From Myxococcus qinghaiensis (GTDB lineage: Bacteria; Myxococcota; Myxococcia; Myxococcales; Myxococcaceae), in the NCBI RefSeq assembly GCF_024198215.1, contig NZ_JAKCFA010000017.1, forward strand, positions 186,001 through 250,000: DNA of 64,000 nucleotides. Reading direction: 5' to 3'. A program made the position numbers and the translations under genes. The notes below the pieces were generated by a model. It had not been told where the DNA came from. It saw only the letters and a list, made by a program, of their open reading frames with translations, and searched no databases. This document shows positions 46,701-54,936 of this stretch, piece after piece; within the stretch, counting starts at the first letter, position 1; each line of letters begins with the position of its first letter.

Positions 46701-48224
46701 TCAGCCGACGGCGGAGGCGAGGAGCTCCCACGCGGCGCGAACGTGCCGCTCCTGCGTCGTCGAAGCCCCGATGGCCATCCGCAGCACGTAGCGAGCAGGT
46801 GTCCCCTCCACCGCCGGCAATACAGTGTGCGAGAGGAACACCTTGCCCGAGGCATTCACCCGCTCCAGCAGCTCCCGATTGCGCGCATCGGTGGCCTGGG
46901 GTGTCTCTGCCGGAAGCGGCTTCAAGCGGAAGCACACCAGCGACAAGGAGCGGGGCACGGCCACCTCGAAGCGCTCATCCTTCGAGACCCACGACTCGAA
47001 GCACTCGCCCAACCGCACATGCTCACGGATGTGGGCGCGCAGGCCCTGGGCACCATAGTGGCGAAGGACGAACCACAGCTTGAGCGCGCGGAAGCGGCGA
47101 CCCAGCGGCACCTGCCAGTCGCGGTAGTCGATGACCGCGCCGCTCGTGCTCGCGGCGTTGCGCAGGTACTCCGGCGTCACGCTGAGCGCATCGAGCAGCG
47201 CCTTCCTGTCCCGCGTGTAGAAGGCATTGCAGTCGAAGTTGGTGAGCAGCCACTTGTGCGGATTGAAGGCGAGCGAGTCCACCCTCCCCAGGCCATCGAG
47301 CAGGTCCCGGTGCTCGGGGCACACCAGCGCCGCGCCAGCCCAGGCAGCGTCGACATGCAGCCAGGCGCCGGAGGCCCGTACGGGCGTGCGCGCCATCACC
47401 TCGCCCATCGCGCGAACCGGGTCCACGGCGCCGGAGGACGTGCTCCCCACCGTGGCGCAGACGAAGAAAGGCTTGCGCCCTGCCTCCAGGTCCTCACTGA
47501 TGGCGCGCTCCAGCAGTTCGGGCCGCATCCCGTAGCGGGCATTCGTCTCGATGAGCCGCACGTGCTTCGTGTCCTCGGCGCCGTGCGCCACTCCACACAA
47601 CATGGCCGCCTTGAGCACGGAGGAGTGCGCCTGCGTGGACGCATAGGCCACCCACTCGGAGTCGGCCGGCGCGCCGTGACGACGGGCTCGCTCACGCGCG
47701 GCCACCATGGCGACGAGCGTGGCCTCGCTCGCGGTGCCCTGGATGACGCTGCCTCCGGCGGCGGAGGTGGAGCGGAAGTCGTCGGGCAGGCCCGTCAGTT
47801 CCCCGAGCCAGTCGAGCACCCGCGTCTCCAGCTCCGTCGCGGCGGGACTGGTGGACCAGAGCATGCCCTGCACACCCAGGCCCGCTGACAGCAGCTCCCC
47901 GAGCACGGCGGGCCCGGAGGCATTCGCCGGGAAGTAGGCGAAGAAGGACGGTGACTGCCAATGGGTGAGCCCCGGCAGGATGATGTCCTCCAGGTCCTTG
48001 AAGATGTCCTCCCAGCCGGACTCCCCCGCGAGCCCCTCCTCGGGAGGATGCGCGGGCAGCTTCGACGCGACGCCACCGGGCGCCACCTGCGAGCGCACGG
48101 GGAAGGACTCCAGCCGCGCCTGATAGTCGGCAATCCAGTCCACCATCCGGTGGCCGAGCTTCCGGAACTCCTCAGGGCTCAAGTGGGGCACGCCTCCATC
48201 ACCACCCGTCGAGTCGTCACGCAT
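46701..48224 (-). CDS. PLP-dependent decarboxylase, aromatic-L-amino-acid type
   Basis: 507 residues. Group II decarboxylase fold: HWQSPSFFAYFPANASGPAVLGELL in the substrate region, His200 (STQAHSSVLKA) stacking on PLP, Asp292 (HVDAAWAG) contacting the pyridine nitrogen, and Lys324 (NPHKWLLTNFDC) forming the Schiff base. Length and motifs fit aromatic L-amino acid decarboxylases (DOPA, Tyr, Trp, Phe), making an aryl amine and CO2. The exact substrate is open. The N-terminal start MRDDSTGG at 48224 was chosen because it begins the conserved region; a start at 48275 is also in frame. Confidence 0.93.
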   Translation of the reverse strand: MRDDSTGGDGGVPHLSPEEFRKLGHRMVDWIADYQARLESFPVRSQVAPGGVASKLPAHPPEEGLAGESGWEDIFKDLEDIILPGLTHWQSPSFFAYFPANASGPAVLGELLSAGLGVQGMLWSTSPAATELETRVLDWLGELTGLPDDFRSTSAAGGSVIQGTASEATLVAMVAARERARRHGAPADSEWVAYASTQAHSSVLKAAMLCGVAHGAEDTKHVRLIETNARYGMRPELLERAISEDLEAGRKPFFVCATVGSTSSGAVDPVRAMGEVMARTPVRASGAWLHVDAAWAGAALVCPEHRDLLDGLGRVDSLAFNPHKWLLTNFDCNAFYTRDRKALLDALSVTPEYLRNAASTSGAVIDYRDWQVPLGRRFRALKLWFVLRHYGAQGLRAHIREHVRLGECFESWVSKDERFEVAVPRSLSLVCFRLKPLPAETPQATDARNRELLERVNASGKVFLSHTVLPAVEGTPARYVLRMAIGASTTQERHVRAAWELLASAVG

Positions 48225-48349
48225 GCGCGGTTCCTGGCACGGGCCCCGTGAAGCTTCAAGCGCGACCCAGGGCACCCTCCTTTCGGGAAACGGACTTATT
48301 CACGTTTTCCACACATTGTTATGGAAAGACTCATGGTTTGCTCGGGGGC

Positions 48350-49822
48350 ATGACTCCAGACACCACGAGACGTGCACCGATGTATCGATTGACTCGAGGG
48401 CTCGGCCTGTACGGCGTACTCGCGCTGACCTTCGTCGCGCTGTGCTGGCCCACGCAGGCCCAGGCGCAGGCGTGGTCTCTGACGAGCGCCCAGCGACAGG
48501 CGTTCCTCCAGTACTACGCGCCCGTCATCCTCAAGCGCGGCAACGGGAACGACGGCCGGCATGGCTACGACTGGGTGACGAACTTCGACTTCGACCGGGA
48601 TGGGAACTTCTCGAACAACAAGCTGAACTGGAAGCAAATCCCCCAGTACATCGACGCGTCTCGCACGGGCCCCAGCGCGTATTCCGGCTGGCGCATCCGC
48701 CCGACGCTCTACACGTCGCTCATCGAGTTCATGGACGGTGGGAAGAACCTCGTCCTCATCTACCACGTGTATCACGCGCTCGATAAGAACGCGGCCGGGG
48801 ACTACCAGCTCCACGACTGGGAGCGGGTGGAGATGCTCGTCCAGAATGTCGTCGGCAACCCGGGCAGCGGCGAGTCCGTCGCGTACGCGGTGGTGACGCA
48901 GCACAAGCGCAACGTAGTGCGCCGCGCGGGGCACGTGGACCTCAACTTCATGCAGACGGCCACGGGCAAGCATCTGCTCATCTGGCAGGCGGAGTGGTCC
49001 GACAAGCTGGCGGCGGCGCACGGGCAGGAGCTGCGCTTCTGCACGGACCCCTACTCGTTCTTCGCGGGCCGCATGGCGAGCGCGGGCAAGGCGGAGGCCG
49101 GGGTCAACAACGACGGCAGGAAGAACGTGCACTATGCCTTCGTGCCGGAGGGCTCCGCGGATGCGGTGACGGCGTTTGGCGCGCAGGCGCTCACGTATGC
49201 GACGGCGGACGCGCTGGCCAGCCGCTACGACAACGGGAAGTCCATCACCTGGCCCGGCGTGAAGCGAATCACCTACGAACTCCAGGACCTGGCGGACATC
49301 CTGCCCACGCACTGGCAATACGGCGGCTACACGACGCACTGGAAGGACACGTCCCCCATCGACTTCTGGCTGGAGAGCCCCATCGTCAATGAGGTGGGCC
49401 AGGCGGAGGTGAGCGCGGGGATGCAGCGCTTCTTCCCGCAGACGCGCGACATCGAGAACGAGGATGACCGCGAGGGCTACATCGCGAAGAAGTGGCTGCT
49501 CGGCACGTTCGAGCTGAACGACAGCGCCTCCGACTTCGGCGGCGGTGGCTCCAACGCGTTCCACGACAACGCCTATGCCAGCAGCGTGGCGGACTCACGC
49601 GGCCAGACGCGGGCGAGCGCGAGTGGCTACACCACCTCGCCGGGGGCCTTCTGGTGGCAGCACGACTACTTCGTGCACACGGGCTTCACGGACTCGAAGG
49701 ACGGCGTGGAGCACGGCTTCTGGCTGCCGGGCGCGTGGTATTCGCCGACGAGCGGCGGCTTCGACGGGCGCTGGGTCCAGCTCTTCGAGGACCGCCCGGG
49801 CCTGGAGTCCGGGCAGCGCTGA
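48350..49822 (+). CDS. Secreted protein, Vps62/NPP1-like
   Basis: 490 residues from ATG at 48350, preceded by CGGGGG; an ATG at 48380 is also possible. Signal peptide ends ATQAQAQA. The mature protein contains YYAPVILKRGNGNDGRHGYDWVTNFD near the N-terminus and HDWERVEMLVQ followed by THKRN-like strands, resembling the Vps62-like and NPP1-like secreted families, whose shared HDWE motif binds a metal ion in NPP1. The match is weak. It has many Trp, Tyr and Asp residues and an FDRDGNFSNNK loop that may bind calcium. Not clearly an enzyme. Convergent with the LysR gene. Confidence 0.7.
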   Translation: MTPDTTRRAPMYRLTRGLGLYGVLALTFVALCWPTQAQAQAWSLTSAQRQAFLQYYAPVILKRGNGNDGRHGYDWVTNFDFDRDGNFSNNKLNWKQIPQYIDASRTGPSAYSGWRIRPTLYTSLIEFMDGGKNLVLIYHVYHALDKNAAGDYQLHDWERVEMLVQNVVGNPGSGESVAYAVVTQHKRNVVRRAGHVDLNFMQTATGKHLLIWQAEWSDKLAAAHGQELRFCTDPYSFFAGRMASAGKAEAGVNNDGRKNVHYAFVPEGSADAVTAFGAQALTYATADALASRYDNGKSITWPGVKRITYELQDLADILPTHWQYGGYTTHWKDTSPIDFWLESPIVNEVGQAEVSAGMQRFFPQTRDIENEDDREGYIAKKWLLGTFELNDSASDFGGGGSNAFHDNAYASSVADSRGQTRASASGYTTSPGAFWWQHDYFVHTGFTDSKDGVEHGFWLPGAWYSPTSGGFDGRWVQLFEDRPGLESGQR

Positions 49823-49842
49823 CACCGCGCCTCGCCCGTCCG

Positions 49843-49869
49843 CACGCCAGCACCTCGAACGCTGGCGTG
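49843..49869. terminator. Perfect hairpin between convergent genes
   Basis: CACGCCAGC / GCTGGCGTG, a 9-base perfect stem with a 9-base loop in the 83-base gap between the secreted protein gene and lysR. No T-run. It would serve both strands. Confidence 0.5.
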
Positions 49870-49905
49870 CCCGGGCCGCTTCAGCGCAGGTCGAGCAACC
49901 CCACG

Positions 49906-50844
49906 TCAGCGTCCTGCTCCCGCGCGGTCCTCCTCACTCGGCAGGACACCCTTTCGCACCAGCTCGCGGAAGTAGCGCGCCGCCGGGTCCAACTGGGTGC
50001 GCTCGTGCCAGCACATGGAGATTCTGACGGAGTGTGAGGGATGGGGTGCGTCGACCGCCTGCACCGTGAAGCGAGTCCCCTGCTCCAGCACGAGCGACTC
50101 CGGCAACGTCGCGACCAACTCGGTCGCGGCGACCACCGCCGCCGCGGCGGTGAATGAGGGCACCGTCATGACGACCTCTCGGGGGATACCCGCGCGCGCG
50201 TAGGCGGCACCGACGGCGTCACGGAAGCTCTTGCCCGGCACCATCTCCACGCGGACATGTCGGAGTCCTCCCAGCATCCGCGCCGACAGTCGCTTGCCCA
50301 GCACCGGGTGTCCCCGACGCGCCACGAGCACGGTGCGCTCCGTCAACAACGGCTCGGTGTGCAGACCCGGCCCCTGTCCCGCGACGCCCAGGTGGAGATC
50401 CACCTCTCCCGACCCCAGGTCCCCCAGCGAGACGAGGGAATCGATACCGACCACGCGAAGGTGCGCATTCGGCAGCTCCTTGCTCACCAGCACCGCGATG
50501 CGGGGCACCCACGTGAGCTGTCCCGCATCGGCGGCGGCCAGGGTGAAGGTCTGCTTGCACCGCAGGGGCTCGAAAGGGACTTCATGGAGCGCGAGCTCCA
50601 TCTCCCGAAGCCCACGGCCAATCGCGGGGGCCAGCGCGAGCGCTCTCGGCGTGGGGACGATGCCACGTCCCTTGCGAGTCACGAGCGGGTCTCCGAGCAG
50701 GACGCGGAGCCGCGCCAGGCTGTTGCTGATGGCGGACGGCGTGACATGGAGCCGCTCGGACGCGCGGACCACGCTGCGCTCCGCGAGCACGGTGTGGAGG
50801 ACCAGGAGGAGATTGAGGTCGATGGCCCCTATCTGAATACTCAT
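49906..50844 (-). CDS. LysR-family transcriptional regulator
   Basis: 312 residues. The N-terminal winged helix (DLNLLLVLHTVLAERSVVRASERLHVTPSAISNSLARLR) has the typical helix-turn-helix. A co-inducer domain follows (QTFTLAAADAGQLTWVPRI, SGEVDLHLGVAG, GLRHVRVEM). It is divergent from the haloalkane dehalogenase gene with 67 bases between them, the usual layout for a LysR activator and its target. A dyad lies six bases upstream of its own start. No clear ribosome site is seen, so it may be translated from a leaderless or very short transcript. Confidence 0.93.
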   Translation of the reverse strand: MSIQIGAIDLNLLLVLHTVLAERSVVRASERLHVTPSAISNSLARLRVLLGDPLVTRKGRGIVPTPRALALAPAIGRGLREMELALHEVPFEPLRCKQTFTLAAADAGQLTWVPRIAVLVSKELPNAHLRVVGIDSLVSLGDLGSGEVDLHLGVAGQGPGLHTEPLLTERTVLVARRGHPVLGKRLSARMLGGLRHVRVEMVPGKSFRDAVGAAYARAGIPREVVMTVPSFTAAAAVVAATELVATLPESLVLEQGTRFTVQAVDAPHPSHSVRISMCWHERTQLDPAARYFRELVRKGVLPSEEDRAGAGR

Positions 50845-50849
50845 GATGC

Positions 50850-50866
50850 GTGAGGTTACTGCTCAC
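50850..50866. promoter_or_regulatory. Dyad in the lysR/dehalogenase divergent gap, candidate LysR site
   Basis: GTGAG-N7-CTCAC (17 bases), with T and A 13 bases apart rather than the 11 bases of the textbook LysR box. It lies six bases upstream of the lysR start, so bound protein would hinder lysR and could reach the dehalogenase promoter. Sequence inference only. Confidence 0.45.
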
Positions 50867-50911
50867 GAACCATCACGGCCAGGAAGGTATCCCCGGCCAC
50901 ATATTGGGCGC

Positions 50912-51856
50912 ATGCACAGACTGCTCGGCTGGCTCCTCACCGGCGCGCTCATCGCGTGCCACTCAACTCCCCTTGTCCTTCCCCAGCGCACGCCCATGCC
51001 CACCACCCACCAGGTCCCCGTCCTCGACTCCTTCATCTCCTATCGTGAGGAAGGAGCCGGCTCGCCCATCGTGTTCCTGCACGGCAACCCCACGTCCTCG
51101 TATGTGTGGCGCAACGTGACGCCAAAGCTCGCCGACCGCGGGCGCTGCCTCGCGCCCGACCTCATCGGGATGGGGAGCTCCGGCAAGCCCGACATCGCCT
51201 ATCGCTTCGGGGACCACGCGCGGTACCTCGACGCCTGGTTCGACGCGCTCGGCCTGCGCGACGTCGTGCTCGTCGGCTACGACTGGGGTGGAGTGCTCGC
51301 GCTCGACTGGGCCTCACGGCATCCGGACCGCGTGCGCGGCGTCGTGGTCTTCGAGACGTTCCTCCGGCCGATGCACTGGAGCGACTGGTCGCCGGAGGGT
51401 GAGCAGATGTTCCGCGCGCTGCGTACGCCTGGCGTCGGAGAGAAGCTGGTGCTGGAGCAGAACCAGTTCCTCGTGCGCTCGCTCGGCCATGGCGTCAAGA
51501 CGGGCCTCACCGAGAGCGCCCGCGAGGCCTACTACGCCCCCTATCCCGACGCGGCGTCACGGCGCCCCATGCTTCAGTGGCCGCGCGAGATTCCCATCGA
51601 CGGAGAGCCCGCCGACGTCGCCGCCGTCATCGAGCGCTACGACGCGTGGCTCGCGCATCCGTCCGCGAAGCCAGCGCTCCTGCTGACCTTCGGCGATGCC
51701 GGCCTCAGCGCACCCGGAGTCATCGAGTGGGCACGCACCACACTCCCAGGTCTCGAAATCGTTCCGCTCACCCCAGCGGGACACCACGCGCCGGAGGACG
51801 CGCCCGACGACATCGCCCGCGCCCTCCAGGGCTGGCTCGACCGCCACGGTTGGTGA
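50912..51856 (+). CDS. Haloalkane dehalogenase with lipoprotein signal
   Basis: 314 residues. Alpha/beta-hydrolase that swaps halide for hydroxyl in haloalkanes. The family pentad is visible: Asn59 (HGNPTSSYVWR), nucleophile Asp124 and halide-binding Trp125 (GYDWGG), acid Glu148 (VVFETFLRP), and His291 (AGHHAPED). The segment APDLIGMGSSGKPDIAYRFGDH matches the DhaA/LinB subfamily. It differs from most in having an N-terminal MHRLLGWLLTGALIAC (Cys16), a lipoprotein signal, ahead of MPTTHQVPVLD where cytoplasmic members begin. Divergent from lysR. Substrate not predictable from sequence. Confidence 0.9.
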   Translation: MHRLLGWLLTGALIACHSTPLVLPQRTPMPTTHQVPVLDSFISYREEGAGSPIVFLHGNPTSSYVWRNVTPKLADRGRCLAPDLIGMGSSGKPDIAYRFGDHARYLDAWFDALGLRDVVLVGYDWGGVLALDWASRHPDRVRGVVVFETFLRPMHWSDWSPEGEQMFRALRTPGVGEKLVLEQNQFLVRSLGHGVKTGLTESAREAYYAPYPDAASRRPMLQWPREIPIDGEPADVAAVIERYDAWLAHPSAKPALLLTFGDAGLSAPGVIEWARTTLPGLEIVPLTPAGHHAPEDAPDDIARALQGWLDRHGW

Positions 51857-51857
51857 C

Positions 51858-52184
51858 TCACCAAGCGCCGAACAAAGCCCGCTCGACCTCCGTCACGAGC
51901 GAGTCGCCGCCCAACGACATCGTCGCATCCCAGCTCCGTCCCGTGCGGTCCATGAGCCAGGACTCGAGATGCGCCAGGACGAGATTGGCGGTCTCCGTCC
52001 GGGTCAGCAGGCCTTCCAACGCGCACGCCCAGCCATCCTTCGCGCCGAACAGGACACGGTCGATGACCTGGTGCAGCTCATCGTCCGTCACATCATCGCC
52101 CCCAGCCTGCTCCGCCATGCGGCGCGCGCAACCCACGAGCGCCACCATGTCCGGAGCGGCTGGAGCATCACCCTGCGTTCCCAT
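51858..52184 (-). CDS. Hypothetical protein
   Basis: 108 residues, helical and cytoplasmic (for example DDELHQVIDRVLFGAKDGWACALEGLL). No signal peptide or recognised domain. It converges with the dehalogenase gene; only one base separates the stops. Could be a small regulatory or carrier-like protein, but nothing supports either. Confidence 0.6.
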   Translation of the reverse strand: MGTQGDAPAAPDMVALVGCARRMAEQAGGDDVTDDELHQVIDRVLFGAKDGWACALEGLLTRTETANLVLAHLESWLMDRTGRSWDATMSLGGDSLVTEVERALFGAW

Positions 52185-52245
52185 GGCGCCAACTATCTCC
52201 AGGCCCCGCTCCCGGGTCCATCTCGCGCGTCCGTGTCCACGCGAT

Positions 52246-53499
52246 TCAGCGCACGTCGAGAAACCCCGCGTCGGTGACCTTCTCGAGGCCCGTCAACCAG
52301 GTGAACTCGTCCGTGTCGTTGTCATACACGCCGATGACACCGCCTCGCGCGTTCAGGATGAGGTTCCGCCCATCCTCGCTGAGGTCGTGCACCCCCTCCA
52401 TGCCTTCAGCCTTCAGCTCACGGACTTCATCCCGGTCGAGCGAGTACTCGTACAGTTTGGAGACGCCGGTGGAGAAGTAGTGGCTCTGGATGAAGTACGC
52501 CGTCTTGCGCCGCGAGCTCGCCGCCAGGAGCTCGCCGCCGCTGCAGTAGGTGTCGTGGGTCCCCCAGACCTTCTCCTGGCCGGTGCGCAGATCGAGGCGA
52601 CGATAGGTAGCCGAGTCCGCCCCCTCGCAGTTCAGGCCCTCGTCCTGCGTCCCCTCACGGTAGAAGACCATCGAGTCGCCCAGCACCATGGGCGACAGGA
52701 GTCCCTTCCGCTTCTGTTTCATGGGCGGCCCCAGCTTCCAAGGCTTCGTGCCCGTGGGGTCCATCGTCGCGATGCGCACGCCGCCGCGCTCGTGCCTCAT
52801 CACGGTGCGCGACTCCCCAAGGACGAGGTCGTTGCTCGCGGTGTCCGTCACGTGAATGGGCAACACGTGAATGCCCTCGGGCTTGGGCCCGAAGCTCCAG
52901 CTCCACCAGTCCGCCGTGGTCACCGTCCCATTGGCGACGAGCACGCGAGAGCCGTCGGCCATGAACTGCTCGGGACGCTGCGAGCGCTGGATGTTGTTGC
53001 TCGTCCACTGCGCCGGAGCTCCGGGGGTGACCGCCACGACGCCCTCCAGGTCCCCCATCACGAGCAGGTTGCCCTCCTTGGCGCGGCCCGCCTTGTCGGT
53101 GGGCACATCCACCCTGCGGCCCGACAGCGTCATGCTCACCAGCCGGGTCGAACCGACATCCCCGCTGACCGAGACACCCATCGCCCAGCGGCCCGTGGGC
53201 GGGTGCACGGCGAGGTACCAGAGCGAACACGGCTCGGTCTCCCGAAACAACTTGCCCTTGTCGGGCCCGGCCAGCATCCGGCGCTCCTCCACCTGTTCGC
53301 AGTCCGCCAGGGTTCGGGAGCCCTGCGAATCGATATAGAGGACCTTCCCGGGGACCAATGCAATCAACGGCACTGGGGAGACAGGGGTCTTGGGAGCTTC
53401 GGGGGTTTCGGCCCACACCGTCGCGGACGTGGCCAGCAGTGCGGTCAGCACCGTGCTGCGCAAGATGTCGGGCATGCGCCTGATGACGCACGCTCCCAT
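52246..53499 (-). CDS. Exported beta-propeller-like protein
   Basis: 417 residues with an N-terminal signal peptide (VLTALLATSATVWA). The rest is made of repeated four-strand sheets with short turn motifs (for example YLAVHPPTGRWAMGVS, NNIQRSQRPEQFMADGSRVLVANG, HDLSEDGRNLILNARGGVIGVYDNDTDEFTWL) that suggest a six- or seven-bladed propeller of the TolB/WD-like type. No catalytic motif. Function unknown. An internal start at 53475 is possible. Confidence 0.72.
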   Translation of the reverse strand: MGACVIRRMPDILRSTVLTALLATSATVWAETPEAPKTPVSPVPLIALVPGKVLYIDSQGSRTLADCEQVEERRMLAGPDKGKLFRETEPCSLWYLAVHPPTGRWAMGVSVSGDVGSTRLVSMTLSGRRVDVPTDKAGRAKEGNLLVMGDLEGVVAVTPGAPAQWTSNNIQRSQRPEQFMADGSRVLVANGTVTTADWWSWSFGPKPEGIHVLPIHVTDTASNDLVLGESRTVMRHERGGVRIATMDPTGTKPWKLGPPMKQKRKGLLSPMVLGDSMVFYREGTQDEGLNCEGADSATYRRLDLRTGQEKVWGTHDTYCSGGELLAASSRRKTAYFIQSHYFSTGVSKLYEYSLDRDEVRELKAEGMEGVHDLSEDGRNLILNARGGVIGVYDNDTDEFTWLTGLEKVTDAGFLDVR

Positions 53500-53595
53500 C
53501 CTGTATTCACCCTGCGTGTGGATTGTTCCATGGGAGCGGTGGAGCGCCGCTCCCGCGCGGGGAGCGGCGCCAGTCAGCTCGTTCGTACAGGGACG

Positions 53596-54090
53596 CTAGG
53601 CCTTCACCTTGCCCTCACCCTTGCCCTTCAACTCGATGCGCTTCGACTGCACCTCCGCTCGCTTCGGAGTCACGACGGACAGGACCCCATCCTTGAGCTC
53701 GGCCTGGACATGGTCGATGTCGACCCCGTCCGGCAGCGTGAACGAACGGGAGAAGCCGCCGTAGCTGCGCTCATAGGTGTAGTAGGTGTCTCCCTCGTCC
53801 TTCTTCTCCTCTTCGCGGCGTCCGGAGATGGTGAGCCGGCTCCCGGTGAGCGCGATGTCCAGGTCCTTCTCTTCGACACCGGGCAGGTCCGCCTTGAAGA
53901 TGTAGGAGTCCTTCGTCTCCTTCACCTCGAATGCCGGCAGGAACTCGCCTCCCTGTCCGACGTCTCTCGTGCCTCGGGAAAGGGCGCTGAGCGGGTCCCA
54001 CCGCATGAGGTCCTGCATCGCCTCGAACGGGTCCCATCCGCGTCGTCCCGTGATTCCTCTCTCCGACTCGCCTCTTCGAATGATTGCCAT
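53596..54090 (-). CDS. Hsp20/alpha-crystallin small heat-shock protein
   Basis: 164 residues. ATP-independent chaperone that holds unfolding proteins. The alpha-crystallin domain spans about 50-150: FEVKETKDSYIFKADLPGVEEKDLDI, GGFSRSFTLPDGVD, and the family signature AELKDGVLSVVTPK. The N-terminal start MAIIRRGE at 54090 has GGAGGTG upstream; an in-frame extension to 54267 lacks homology. Downstream of the MarR gene on the same strand by 252 bases, possibly with its own promoter, though I see no CIRCE element or clear sigma-32 site. Confidence 0.95.
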   Translation of the reverse strand: MAIIRRGESERGITGRRGWDPFEAMQDLMRWDPLSALSRGTRDVGQGGEFLPAFEVKETKDSYIFKADLPGVEEKDLDIALTGSRLTISGRREEEKKDEGDTYYTYERSYGGFSRSFTLPDGVDIDHVQAELKDGVLSVVTPKRAEVQSKRIELKGKGEGKVKA

Positions 54091-54342
54091 CGCGCCACCT
54101 CCGTGTGTTCCGACGTGCTCCGCGGAACCGACTGGAAAGGTGAGCGCGGGTGCCAGTTCGCGGAAGAGGCCAGCGGGCGTCCCGAGGGCACCGGACGCCG
54201 CCTGCTCCGGGCGGTGAGGACCGGGAGGATGCCCGCTTCCCCGGAGGAAGCCCTGGGTGAACTCCACCGCGAGGACCGGCGGGCCGCCGGGGTCACCGCG
54301 CGCCGGGCGGGTCCGTGAGCAACCGGGAGGCCAGACTCCGGC

Positions 54343-54807
54343 TCAGGCCTCGCTGGCTGCGTCAGCGTCCTGCTCCAGCGCCTCGCGAACATCCTGGAGC
54401 GTCGTCAGCGCGGTCTTCAGCGACGCCACGGACACCCGGCCTCCCACCTTGTTCGCCCACGCCAGTTGGCGCGCCTCCACCTCGCGCAGCCGCTCGCGCC
54501 CCTTCGTCGTCAGCGCGATGAGCTTGGCCCTGCGGTGGTGCGGGTTCTCCTGGTACTCGACCAGCCCCTCGGCCTCCAGCGCGTCCGCCGTCTGCTGCAC
54601 GCTCTGCCGCGTCAATCCAATGGTGCGCGCCACGTTCGCCACCGGCGTCGGCTCATGGTCCACCACCCCCAGCACCTGCCAGCGCGCGCTCGTGAGCCCC
54701 GACGGCTCGGAGAGGAGCTCCCCCGCCGCGAGCAGCAGGCCGTTGTTCCGGAAGATTTCGAGCACCAGGTCGGTGAAGGTCGACCCGGCCGTCGTGTATT
54801 TCGCCAT
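54343..54807 (-). CDS. MarR-family transcriptional regulator
   Basis: 154 residues. Winged helix-turn-helix: SGLTSARWQVLGVVDHEPTPVANVARTIGLTRQSVQQTADALEAEGLVEYQENPHHRRAKLIALTTKG contains the recognition helix and the wing (ENPHHRRAK). Binds as a dimer to palindromic DNA and is released by small phenolic ligands in known members. Two matching palindromes lie at its start codon. No ribosome site precedes the ATG, suggesting a leaderless transcript. The gene is divergent from a lipoprotein gene and upstream of hsp20. Confidence 0.92.
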   Translation of the reverse strand: MAKYTTAGSTFTDLVLEIFRNNGLLLAAGELLSEPSGLTSARWQVLGVVDHEPTPVANVARTIGLTRQSVQQTADALEAEGLVEYQENPHHRRAKLIALTTKGRERLREVEARQLAWANKVGGRVSVASLKTALTTLQDVREALEQDADAASEA

Positions 54808-54808
54808 G

Positions 54809-54842
54809 GACAGAAGGCTGTCTGATTGACAGATGGCTGTCA
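54809..54842. promoter_or_regulatory. Tandem MarR-type palindromic operators
   Basis: GACAGAAGGCTGTC (54809-54822, arms 5, centre 4) and TGACAGATGGCTGTCA (54827-54842, arms 6, centre 4). Centres are 19 bases apart, near two DNA turns. The first begins two bases upstream of the marR ATG. The minus-strand TTGACA at 54844-54839 is a perfect -35 hexamer inside the second site, so a bound repressor would block marR transcription. Strong candidate for autoregulation. Confidence 0.75.
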
Positions 54843-54936
54843 AACAAACCTCCTCTCCCCGCACTCCCGAAACTCCCGTGAATTTCCGGGGACCCGTGGC
54901 GTCCAGGAAGCGCACCCTCGTCACCCGGAGCCCGTG

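Noticed and set aside
48350..49822. Confident NPP1 necrosis-inducing protein
   Set aside because: Only HDWE and general layout match; the full GHRHDWE motif and usual length are absent.
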